Positions 1 to 5,356 of a stretch of DNA of 5,356 bases are shown here, piece by piece. Source of the DNA: an uncultured Campylobacter sp. GTDB taxonomy: Bacteria; Campylobacterota; Campylobacteria; Campylobacterales; Campylobacteraceae. Numbering within the stretch: the stretch's first letter is position 1; the number at the start of each line of letters is the position of its first letter. The notes under the pieces were generated by a model that saw only the letters and a list, made by a program, of their open reading frames with translations, made no database searches and had not been told where the DNA came from. The DNA is taken from the NCBI GenBank assembly GCA_949294425.1, contig CASFHJ010000108.1:1-5356 (forward strand). Reading direction: 5' to 3'. The translations under genes were made by a program, and so were the position numbers.

Positions 1-295
1 CTTCTTTAAGCCTTGAAATTTCACTATCAAAGCTAAGTGCTAAAGCCTGATGTCCTAGACAAATGCCAAGAACTGGTATATCAAGCCTTGCCTTAAAAAT
101 TTCCAAGCAAAGCCCACTATCTTTTGGGTGCTTTGGACCCGGACTTAGGACTATAAAATCAGGCTTTATCTTAAGTAAATCATTAAGGCTTATGCTATCA
201 TTTCTAAAAACCTTAATCTCTCCATCATATAAGCTTTCAAGCATGGTTTTTACATTAAAGACAAAGGAGTCGTAATTATCTATTAAAACTATCAT
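1..295 (-). CDS. trpG: Anthranilate synthase component II, glutamine amidotransferase domain (partial, N-terminus)
   Basis: This is the N-terminal 98 residues of a class I glutamine amidotransferase; the gene continues beyond the window's left edge. The subunit releases ammonia from glutamine and passes it to TrpE to make anthranilate from chorismate. Visible family motifs are IDNYDSFVFN (residues 5-14), LSPGPKHP (50-57), and the nucleophile elbow LGICLGHQ (76-83), in which Cys79 is the expected catalytic cysteine. The His-Glu part of the triad lies off the window. ATG at 295-293 overlaps the trpE stop as ATGA (4 nt), so translation is probably coupled. From memory, C. jejuni has a fused TrpGD protein annotated trpD; whether this copy is fused to the phosphoribosyltransferase domain cannot be seen here. 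PabA is the main alternative, but the partner upstream is a TrpE-type enzyme, which favours TrpG. Confidence 0.92.
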   Translation of the reverse strand, partial: MIVLIDNYDSFVFNVKTMLESLYDGEIKVFRNDSISLNDLLKIKPDFIVLSPGPKHPKDSGLCLEIFKARLDIPVLGICLGHQALALSFDSEISRLKE

Positions 296-1539
296 TTCTT
301 AGCTCCTAAACGCTCAAAGACATAAAGCAAACTTTGTCTTTTGCTCTTTATCTCCTCGTATTCTTTTTCGCTATCACTTTTTGAAACTATACCAGCACCA
401 CTTGCTATATAAGCCTTATCCTTAATAAAAATAGCACTTCTTATAAGTATGGCTAAAAGCAAATCCTCATTAAATCTTAAAAAACCTATACCCCCTCCAT
501 AAACTCCTCTATTTAAGCCCTCAAGTTCATTAATTATTTCTAAGGCTCTTATTTTAGGTGCTCCACTTAGGGTTCCTGCTGGAAAGGTAGCACAAATAGC
601 ATCAAAAATACTCGCATCTTTTTTTAGCTTAGCATAAACAGAGCTTACTATATGCATGACAAATTGATAAGTAGCTATATCAAAAACCTTTTCAAGCCTT
701 AGTTTTTCACCAAATTTAGATATATCATTTCTTGCCAAATCAACTAGCATTCTATGTTCACAAAGCTCTTTTTCATCGCTTAAAAGATCTTTTTTTAAGG
801 CTTGTTTATCGCTATTTTCATCTATTTTTCTAGTTCCTGCTATGGGTGCTAAAAAAAGCTCTTTGTTTTTAATGCTTAAGATAAGCTCTGGAGATGAGCC
901 TAAGATAGTGCCGTATTTTGTGGGAAAATAAAACATATAAGGGCTTTTATTGCTCTTGCTAAGTAGCTCGTAAAAATCAAAGCTATTAATATTATGCCTA
1001 ATACAAAGCTGTTTGCTTAAAACAACTTGAAAAATATCTCCACTTAAAAGATAATCCTTTGCCTTAGCTATCATATCAAAAAAGCTTTTTTTCTCATCTA
1101 AAAGATCATTTTCTATCTCAAAAAAAGGCTCTTTTTCATCTTTTTGCTCAACAAAATCATCACTTAAAAATGAAAAATATTTTTCAGCTCCAAATTTAAA
1201 ATACATCTTAGAATGCTTTTCATAAAGCAAATAAGCTCTAGCATTTGCAAATAAAAACAAGGGAAAGTCATAGTTTTTATTTTCGCAAAGCTTTATATCC
1301 TCTATCACAGAGATAAAATCAAAGGAAAAAACGCCAAAAAAACCAGCTAAATCAAAGTCATACTCCCTTGCACTAGCCTCGTAAAAGGCTCTTTTAAATT
1401 CGCTAAAATCCATTTCATTGGAGTCTAAATACTCAACATCAATACCTATTATAATCTTAGTATCGTCCTCAGCCAGATACGAATTTTCATATCTTTGTAA
1501 AATTTGTCTATAGTAAAAATTAGCTTCTTTGCTTAACAT
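292..1539 (-). CDS. trpE: Anthranilate synthase component I (TrpE)
   Basis: This 415-residue chorismate-utilising enzyme carries out the first committed step of tryptophan synthesis in the cytoplasm, converting chorismate plus ammonia (from TrpG) to anthranilate and pyruvate. The chorismate-binding domain fills the C-terminal ~260 residues: GDIFQVVLSK (167-176), GSSPELIL (214-221), PIAGTR (232-237), EHRMLVDLARND (261-272), FPAGTLSGAPKIRALEII (319-336), YGGGIGF (347-353) and SGAGIV (380-385). Alanine in PIAGT, where PabB typically has lysine, marks TrpE rather than aminodeoxychorismate synthase. The N-terminal regulatory domain is short compared with ~450-520-residue enterobacterial TrpE, and I could not place a clean LLES tryptophan-binding motif. 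The start is ATG at 1539, with AAGGA at 1549-1545 and a 5-nt spacer. The protein contains no tryptophan. The stop overlaps trpG by 4 nt. Upstream lies a 185-bp leader with a short ORF and RNA-folding potential that may control expression. Confidence 0.94.
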   Translation of the reverse strand: MLSKEANFYYRQILQRYENSYLAEDDTKIIIGIDVEYLDSNEMDFSEFKRAFYEASAREYDFDLAGFFGVFSFDFISVIEDIKLCENKNYDFPLFLFANARAYLLYEKHSKMYFKFGAEKYFSFLSDDFVEQKDEKEPFFEIENDLLDEKKSFFDMIAKAKDYLLSGDIFQVVLSKQLCIRHNINSFDFYELLSKSNKSPYMFYFPTKYGTILGSSPELILSIKNKELFLAPIAGTRKIDENSDKQALKKDLLSDEKELCEHRMLVDLARNDISKFGEKLRLEKVFDIATYQFVMHIVSSVYAKLKKDASIFDAICATFPAGTLSGAPKIRALEIINELEGLNRGVYGGGIGFLRFNEDLLLAILIRSAIFIKDKAYIASGAGIVSKSDSEKEYEEIKSKRQSLLYVFERLGAKK

Positions 1540-1544
1540 AAAAA

Positions 1545-1576
1545 TCCTTGATAAAAAATTTTAAACATTTCAAGAA
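1545..1576 (-). promoter_or_regulatory. Hairpin occluding the trpE ribosome-binding site
   Basis: On the transcribed strand TTCTTGA (1576-1570) is complementary to TCAAGGA (1551-1545). This gives a 7-bp stem with one U-G pair and an 18-nt A/T-rich loop. The right arm contains the whole AAGGA ribosome-binding site of trpE. The left arm begins four bases after the stop codon of the upstream short ORF, so a ribosome finishing that ORF would cover it. The complementarity is seen directly; a regulatory role is inference. The stem is weak and could be chance in AT-rich DNA. Confidence 0.4.
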
Positions 1577-1579
1577 AAT

Positions 1580-1672
1580 TTAGCTACGCCAAAGGTATAA
1601 GGAGGTAAAAAAAGAGGTAAAAAGAAAAAATGATGAAGTAAAGAGTAAAAAAAGACTTAAATTTTCATTCAT
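1580..1672 (-). CDS. Short ORF upstream of trpE, candidate trp leader peptide (trpL-like)
   Basis: ATG at 1672 opens a 30-codon frame ending in TAA at 1582-1580. It is preceded by AAGGA (1682-1678) with a 5-nt spacer, the same quality of site as trpE itself. The peptide begins MNENLSLF and is rich in Phe, Leu, Ser and Thr (two LFTS segments and one FFTS). It ends L-Y-L-W-R-S, with one Trp codon (1591-1589) three codons before the stop. The E. coli leader TrpL is known to end W-W-R-T-S, so the end is similar. Position directly upstream of trpE, good initiation and the terminal Trp codon support a leader peptide that senses charged tRNA-Trp. Against this, there is only one Trp codon and I see no classical terminator. 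The hydrophobic stretch of about 24 residues could instead make it a small single-pass membrane protein, or it may be untranslated. Confidence 0.5.
   Translation of the reverse strand: MNENLSLFLLFTSSFFLFTSFFTSLYLWRS
1601..1654 (-). repeat. Imperfect direct repeats in a purine/pyrimidine-asymmetric tract
   Basis: The plus strand is almost pure purine here, broken by a few T bases and one C-free spacer. It contains three related units: GGAGGTAAAAAAA (1601-1613), GAGGTAAAAAG (1614-1624) and GAGTAAAAAAAG (1643-1654). Two carry runs of seven A. On the coding strand these become the T-rich codons for the Phe/Leu/Thr/Ser part of the short ORF. The first two units are adjacent; the third is separated by 18 nt. 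Confidence 0.5.
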
Positions 1673-1724
1673 CTTAATCCTTTTAAATTTGTTAAAGTGT
1701 AATCTAAACTTTATAAAATAAAGC
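1673..1724 (-). promoter_or_regulatory. Probable sigma-70 promoter region for the trp leader and trpE
   Basis: This is the only non-coding stretch between ptmA and the short ORF. On the minus strand it contains two possible -10 hexamers, TATAAA (1715-1710) and TAGATT (1706-1701). Either would start the transcript about 20-30 nt before the short ORF. Campylobacter sigma-70 promoters usually lack a clear -35 box and have T-rich upstream DNA, so none is assigned. AAGGA at 1682-1678 is the ribosome-binding site of the short ORF. The location fits a promoter separating trp genes from the glycosylation operon, but the hexamer choice is uncertain. Confidence 0.35.
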
Positions 1725-2486
1725 TTAAAGGCTCCAGCCATCATCCACTATAAAATTTTGTCCGGTGATATTTTTGCTTAAATCGCTTAGCAAAAAACAA
1801 ATACTTCCGCACAAATCGCTAGGATCAAGCATACCCTTAGAAGCACAAGAGCTTTCATAAGCTTTTAAGAAAAGCTCATCTTGTTTATCTTTTATACCCC
1901 CGCTTGAAATAGTATTTACTCTTATATTTTGCTTAAAACACTCCTTAGCTAACCACACTCCAAGATGTATTATACCAGCTTTTATGACGCTATATTCTAA
2001 GGGGCTTTGCATAGAAGTTCCTTTGTAGTTTTCAAATTTTGGTGCTTTTACGCCCATTATGGAGCTTAAATTTATCAAATTTCCATAACCTTGTTTTTTA
2101 AAGAATTTAATGAATTCCTGTGCCGCTAAAATATAGGCTGCTAGGTGCATGTTTAAACTCTCGCAAAGCTCTTTAAAACTCGCCTCATAGTAAGGAATTT
2201 TTCCCCAATGTTTTGGGTATGGGTAGCTGGTATTTACAAAAGAATCTATCTTTTTAAATTTCTCTAGGCTGTGCTTAATTGCCTTTTGCAAGCTTTCTTT
2301 TGAGCTTATATCAAGCTTTAAGGCTAAAAATTTATCTCCTTTTAACTCTTTTTTTAAGGCATTTAAAGCCTCTTCATTTATATCAGCTAAGACTACGAAA
2401 GCTCCCTCTTTTAAACAGGTTTTACTTAGCTCTTTACCTATGCGTCCACAAGCACCTGCTATAAAAACAACCTTTCCTCTTAGCAT
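1725..2486 (-). CDS. ptmA: PtmA, short-chain dehydrogenase of legionaminic acid/flagellin glycosylation
   Basis: This is a 253-residue classical SDR-fold oxidoreductase. The nucleotide-binding turn AGACGRIG (residues 10-17) and Asp35 after strand 2 suggest NAD(H) preference. Catalytic residues are Asn112, Ser141/Ser142 in NLSSIMG, Tyr165 and Lys169 in YSVIK. The segment DDGWSL closes the protein, as is common in SDRs. The usual NNAG motif is replaced by VNTSYP (84-89). ATG at 2486 is preferred because AAGGA (2497-2493) lies 6 nt upstream and the codon forms TGATG with the ptmB stop. A TTG one codon earlier (2489) would have only 3 nt of spacing. In C. jejuni, PtmA is needed for normal flagellin glycan and has been tied, together with PtmF, to supply of the amino-sugar precursor. 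The exact reaction is less certain than the family. It is the last gene of the glycosylation cluster here. Confidence 0.85.
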   Translation of the reverse strand: MLRGKVVFIAGACGRIGKELSKTCLKEGAFVVLADINEEALNALKKELKGDKFLALKLDISSKESLQKAIKHSLEKFKKIDSFVNTSYPYPKHWGKIPYYEASFKELCESLNMHLAAYILAAQEFIKFFKKQGYGNLINLSSIMGVKAPKFENYKGTSMQSPLEYSVIKAGIIHLGVWLAKECFKQNIRVNTISSGGIKDKQDELFLKAYESSCASKGMLDPSDLCGSICFLLSDLSKNITGQNFIVDDGWSL

Positions 2487-3193
2487 CAAAAATCCTTAAT
2501 TTGTAAATTTTTTTGCTTAAGTAAAAACTCAACCACCTTAAAATCAAGTTCTGTATCTATGTCAAAAGCGCTTTCATCATTCATCACAAAAAGAGCTGTT
2601 TTCTTTCCAAAGAGTTTATCACTTTTAAGTAGCCTATCTCTTGTAAAGATATAAATACTAGCGTTCATATCAAAAACCTCTGGGCTATCTTGTCTTCTTT
2701 TAGCTAGGCTTTTTTTACAAAGCTTAAGCTCTTCTTTTTTAAACTCAACCTGATTAAAATATGGGCTTTTTCTAGCCCTAGTAGCACTTATTAAATTTTC
2801 TTTTTTGCTTTCCAAGAAAAAGGCAAAGGCATCTTTTATATCCTTGCTACTTCTAAGAGGTGCACTGGCATCAAGTTCTATAATATAATCAAAATTTATA
2901 TTAAAATAAGCCCTAGATCTTAAAAAACAATCCCTTATAACAGGCATTTTAGCAGCCTCATCACTTGAAAGTTCCTTAGATCTTTTAAAAAAAACACAGG
3001 CTCCATGCTTTTTTGCCACCTGCATAATGTCCTCACTATCTGTGCTTACTACTATATGCTTAAAAAGCTTTGAATTTTTAGCCTGATAAATGCTATAAGC
3101 TATAAGCTCTAAGCCATTTATTTTTTTAATATTTTTATTTTTAAGCCCCTTACTACCACCTCTTGCACAAATAGAACATAAAAGCTCAGCCAT
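2486..3193 (-). CDS. ptmB: CMP-legionaminic acid synthetase (PtmB/LegF)
   Basis: This 235-residue cytidylyltransferase of the acylneuraminate (CMP-NeuAc synthetase) family activates a nonulosonic acid with CTP, giving CMP-sugar and pyrophosphate. Motifs in order are the nucleotide-binding ARGGSKGLKNKNI (10-22), STDSEDI (50-56), RSKELSSDEA (71-80), ELDASAPLR (106-114), the substrate-facing RRQDSPEVFDMNASIYIF (166-183) and FDIDTELDF (210-218), whose Asp211 and Asp213 are expected Mg2+ ligands. Length matches C. jejuni PtmB. The neighbours legG, ptmE, ptmF and ptmA point to legionaminic acid rather than sialic or pseudaminic acid; sequence alone would not fully separate these. ATG at 3193 overlaps the end of ptmF by 8 nt and has AAGG about 9 nt upstream. 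Confidence 0.9.
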   Translation of the reverse strand: MAELLCSICARGGSKGLKNKNIKKINGLELIAYSIYQAKNSKLFKHIVVSTDSEDIMQVAKKHGACVFFKRSKELSSDEAAKMPVIRDCFLRSRAYFNINFDYIIELDASAPLRSSKDIKDAFAFFLESKKENLISATRARKSPYFNQVEFKKEELKLCKKSLAKRRQDSPEVFDMNASIYIFTRDRLLKSDKLFGKKTALFVMNDESAFDIDTELDFKVVEFLLKQKNLQIKDF

Positions 3194-4100
3194 TTTCTCT
3201 CACCTTATCAGTAAGCTTTAAAAGCCTTAAGCCCTCTTCTAGGCTGCATAAATTCTCATCATCTTTCATAACAGCCTTATGCAAGGCTTGTAAATTTTTT
3301 ATACTGCTATTTTTAAAAGATAGCTTTTTTACCTTGCCATTTTTTTTGTAAATTTTTATATAGCTTTTTATGAGATCTGCTTTAAAGCTTCTTTTTAGGG
3401 TGCAAATGTTTATGGTCCTTGAAATTTTTTTAGAAAAATAATCAAGATTTATAAAAACCTTTTCATCATTTTTCCCTCTAAGTGCTAAAAAAGCAAAGTC
3501 ATCGCTGCTTATATCTAGCTCTGAAATTTTTTCATTTTGCGAATATAAAAGCTCTAAGTCTTTAAAAAGATAACTTGCCAGATCTATTTCATGTGAAAGA
3601 TCTAGCAAAACCCCTCCTCCAAGCTCCTTTTTAGCGCTATAGTTTTTGGTGTAATCTCCCTCTCTGTAATTTGGAAGATAAGAATTGCAAACAAAATTTG
3701 CAAAATAAGCCTCCTCTTTTTTTAAAAGCTTTTTTAGGGCTATGATTACTGGGTGAAATCTCAAAAGATAAGCAACAAAGATTTTATTATTAGAGCTTTT
3801 TTTATAGTCCTTATAGCTTTCAAACAAAGGTTTTTCAACCAAAATAAGCTTATTTTTTAGGCTTGTATCTAAAAATTTCAAGGTAGCAAAGTGAGATGAA
3901 GTTATATTTGAGATGATAAAAAGCTTAAACTCATCAAGATTTTTAATATCCTCTAAGCTTTTATAAAGCTTTATTTTATGGTTTTTAAATTTATCATCTT
4001 TAAAACTCTTAGAGCAAATACTTACATCAAAGCCCTTTTTACTTAAAGCTATGAAGTGCTTTTTACCTATGCTTCCAAAGCCTATTATTAAAATTTTCAT
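3186..4100 (-). CDS. ptmF: PtmF, Gfo/Idh/MocA-family oxidoreductase of the legionaminic acid cluster
   Basis: This is a 304-residue NAD(P)-dependent sugar dehydrogenase-like protein. The N-terminal Rossmann fold opens with GFGSIGKKH (7-15). The family EKP motif is at 89-91 with Lys90 as a likely catalytic residue, followed by LLRFHP (112-117). The C-terminal substrate domain carries GGGVLLDLSHEID (161-173) with Asp167, His170 and Asp173. It corresponds by order to Cj1330 between ptmE and ptmB. From memory, work on the C. jejuni CMP-legionaminic acid pathway linked PtmF and PtmA to formation of glucosamine-6-phosphate feeding PtmE; I cannot confirm the chemistry from sequence. ATG at 4100 overlaps the ptmE stop as ATGA. 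The protein is very lysine-rich (about one residue in six), as expected for AT-rich Campylobacter DNA. The family call is firm, the specific role moderate. Confidence 0.8.
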   Translation of the reverse strand: MKILIIGFGSIGKKHFIALSKKGFDVSICSKSFKDDKFKNHKIKLYKSLEDIKNLDEFKLFIISNITSSHFATLKFLDTSLKNKLILVEKPLFESYKDYKKSSNNKIFVAYLLRFHPVIIALKKLLKKEEAYFANFVCNSYLPNYREGDYTKNYSAKKELGGGVLLDLSHEIDLASYLFKDLELLYSQNEKISELDISSDDFAFLALRGKNDEKVFINLDYFSKKISRTINICTLKRSFKADLIKSYIKIYKKNGKVKKLSFKNSSIKNLQALHKAVMKDDENLCSLEEGLRLLKLTDKVRENG

Positions 4101-5134
4101 AATACAAAGTCCTCATTTGCCTTTTTATACTCGCTAAGCCTTCCTATATCTATCCAGTACTCATTTACAAGATAAGAAAATACATTTTTAGAGTCTAAGC
4201 TCACAAGTTTTTGTATGAGGCTTGGCATGTCTAAGTATTCGTTTTTATCCAAAAATGATAAAACCTCTTTTTCAAGCACGTAAATTCCAGCAGATACTAG
4301 AAATTTTTGCTCTGGTTTTTCCTTTATATCACTCACAAAGCCTTTGTTTAGCTCTATGACTCCGTAAGGAATTTGTTGGCTAAATTCTCTTAAGCAAACG
4401 CTCATTAAGGCTTTTGATTTTTTATGTGCCTTTAAAAGCTCACTAAAATCAAGGTCTGTCAAAATATCAGCATTCATAACTATAAAGCTATCTTTAAAAT
4501 CTTGCTTAAGTAAGGATAAGGCTCCAGCCGTGCCTAGTTTTTTTCTTTCTCTTATGTAAGATATATTTGCGCTAAAGTCTTTTCCGTCCTTAAAATAGTC
4601 CTCTATAAGTTTTCTTTTGTAATTTACACATAAGATAAAGTCCTCAAAACCTTGATTTAAAAATCTATTTATTATTGTTTCAAGTATGGGTTTTTTACCT
4701 ACCTTAAGCATGGGTTTTGGAGTGTTTTTAGTAAGAGGAGCAAGTCTAGTGCCAAGCCCACCAGCCATTAAGATAACCTTATTTTTATGCTTTTGGTTTA
4801 AGATAGAAGCTATTGATCTTATCTCTACTAATCTACCCTCATCATCTAAAACAGGAAAATCGTATATATCAGTCTTTGCACTAAGCTCTAGCAGCTTTTT
4901 TTTGCTAGTTTTTAGGCTTATAGTAAGTGGGTTTTTAGTATAAATTTCTTTTATGCTATCATCTATTTTAAAGCCATTTACTAAGGCTTTTCTTATGTTT
5001 GAATCACTTATTATGCCTAGAAATTTATCATCTTTAGAAAGCACAACACCAAGCCTAACTCTTTCAGAACCTATAAGCTCTAAGGCTTCTTTTATACTTG
5101 AGTCTTCACTTAGTTTAAGCCTTTTTATATCCAT
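4097..5134 (-). CDS. ptmE: PtmE, CBS-domain sugar-1-phosphate nucleotidyltransferase (GDP-glucosamine synthesis)
   Basis: This 345-residue two-part enzyme has residues ~1-115 forming a CBS-domain pair (for example GIISDSNIRKAL at 40-51 and DIYDFPVLDDEG at 89-100), a module that commonly binds adenine nucleotides. From ~119 onward it is a nucleotidyltransferase with the signature VILMAGGLGTRLAPLT (120-135), TPKPM (138-142), ERKKLGTAGAL (196-206), NADIL with likely metal ligand Asp223, EKPEQKFLVSAGIYVL toward the C-terminus, and WIDIG with Asp329. The C. jejuni homologue Cj1329 is reported to act as a guanylyltransferase on glucosamine-1-phosphate, giving the GDP-linked precursor typical of the legionaminic pathway. 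No acetyltransferase left-handed beta-helix is fused, unlike GlmU. ATG at 5134 overlaps the legG stop as TAATG (1 nt); the end overlaps ptmF by 4 nt. Confidence 0.85.
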   Translation of the reverse strand: MDIKRLKLSEDSSIKEALELIGSERVRLGVVLSKDDKFLGIISDSNIRKALVNGFKIDDSIKEIYTKNPLTISLKTSKKKLLELSAKTDIYDFPVLDDEGRLVEIRSIASILNQKHKNKVILMAGGLGTRLAPLTKNTPKPMLKVGKKPILETIINRFLNQGFEDFILCVNYKRKLIEDYFKDGKDFSANISYIRERKKLGTAGALSLLKQDFKDSFIVMNADILTDLDFSELLKAHKKSKALMSVCLREFSQQIPYGVIELNKGFVSDIKEKPEQKFLVSAGIYVLEKEVLSFLDKNEYLDMPSLIQKLVSLDSKNVFSYLVNEYWIDIGRLSEYKKANEDFVL

Positions 5135-5356
5135 TATCTTATATCCACAAAGTCTTTATTTAAAATTGTAGCTAAATTTACGCTTTTTAAGACATTTTTT
5201 ATGATTTTACTTGCCATTTTATTTTCAAAAGGGTTTTTAAAATCCTTTAAAGCCTCTTTAAAATCCTTTGAATCAAGCTTTTTAAAAGCAGATGCTAAAT
5301 CTTTCATCTCGCAATCTATGATATTTTTAGCTCTTAGCCTACCCTTTTGCCTAGAG
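5134..5356 (-). CDS. legG: LegG/NeuC-type hydrolysing sugar-nucleotide 2-epimerase (partial, C-terminus)
   Basis: An open frame enters from the right edge and runs 73 residues to TAA at 5136-5134. It begins SRQKGRLRAKNIIDCE (residues 1-16 of the visible part), which fits the C-terminal helix of NeuC-type UDP/GDP-sugar 2-epimerases, where an RQ-x-GR segment is followed by a hydrophobic stretch ending near Cys. The remainder is a Lys-rich tail including NPF and ASKIIKNVL. In the legionaminic pathway LegG hydrolyses the GDP-linked 2,4-diacetamido-trideoxy-glucose derivative and inverts C2 to give the free mannose-configured sugar used by LegI. The call depends on the short motif plus its position before ptmE, matching Cj1328 in C. 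jejuni. The UDP-using NeuC homologues cannot be excluded from this fragment alone. Confidence 0.82.
   Translation of the reverse strand, partial: SRQKGRLRAKNIIDCEMKDLASAFKKLDSKDFKEALKDFKNPFENKMASKIIKNVLKSVNLATILNKDFVDIR

Noticed and set aside
63..275. Plus-strand open frame opposite trpG.
   Set aside because: Antisense to a conserved amidotransferase with clear motifs; its translation matches no family.
292..1539. PabB (aminodeoxychorismate synthase) instead of TrpE.
   Set aside because: PIAGT rather than PIKGT, and TrpE-style GDIFQVVLS and FPAGTLSGAPK motifs.
292..1539. Absence of tryptophan in TrpE as evidence for selection under Trp starvation.
   Set aside because: PtmF and PtmB also contain no tryptophan, so low Trp use is general here and not informative.
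1598..1639. Plus-strand AAGGAGGT followed by ATGATG as a translated gene start.
   Set aside because: The frame stops after three codons and no plus-strand promoter or gene follows.
1706..1726. Inverted repeat AAGCTTTAT / ATAAAGTTT with a 3-nt loop at the end of ptmA, as an intrinsic terminator.
   Set aside because: The stem is nearly all A-T with a G-U pair, overlaps the ptmA stop codon and is not followed by a U tract; it also overlaps the probable promoter.
2279..2464. Plus-strand open frame opposite ptmA.
   Set aside because: Leu-rich shadow of the SDR coding strand, with no motif and a conserved gene on the other strand.
4686..5171. Two plus-strand open frames opposite ptmE.
   Set aside because: Both are complements of conserved ptmE sequence, including the nucleotidyltransferase signature; no independent support.
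1..5356. Phase-variable poly-G tracts, CRISPR arrays, tRNA genes, insertion sequences.
   Set aside because: No G or C run long enough for Campylobacter phase variation, no spaced repeats, no cloverleaf and no transposase-like frame were found.

Overview
The window is low-GC, tightly packed bacterial DNA in which every supportable gene lies on the minus strand, so transcription reads from high to low coordinates. Gene content, base composition and the order legG-ptmE-ptmF-ptmB-ptmA point to Campylobacter. That order matches, from memory, the C. jejuni flagellin-glycosylation locus (Cj1328-Cj1332). In C. jejuni the trp genes sit elsewhere (around Cj0345), so the junction with trpE here suggests another Campylobacter species or a rearranged chromosome. 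This placement is inference.

Positions 5356 down to 1725 hold the distal part of a legionaminic acid operon. It contains the C-terminal end of legG (hydrolysing sugar-nucleotide 2-epimerase), ptmE (CBS domains fused to a sugar-1-phosphate nucleotidyltransferase), ptmF (Gfo/Idh/MocA oxidoreductase), ptmB/legF (CMP-legionaminic acid synthetase) and ptmA (short-chain dehydrogenase). Successive genes overlap by 1, 4, 8 and 1 nt, which implies one mRNA with translational coupling. In the known pathway PtmE makes the GDP-linked amino sugar entering the route, LegG releases the 6-deoxy-mannose derivative, and PtmB activates the finished nonulosonic acid with CTP for transfer to flagellin. PtmF and PtmA are linked to the early precursor steps.

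Positions 1724 to 1540 form a 185-bp spacer. It holds a probable promoter and a short, well-initiated reading frame of 30 codons (1672-1580) with a single Trp codon close to its stop, followed by inverted repeats that can mask the trpE ribosome-binding site. This is a candidate trp leader peptide/attenuation region and the most interesting item in the window.

Positions 1539 to 1 carry the start of a tryptophan operon: trpE, complete, overlapped by 4 nt with trpG or the TrpG domain of a TrpGD fusion, which runs off the window. Together they would form anthranilate synthase. I saw no tRNA, rRNA, CRISPR array, insertion sequence or phase-variable G-tract.
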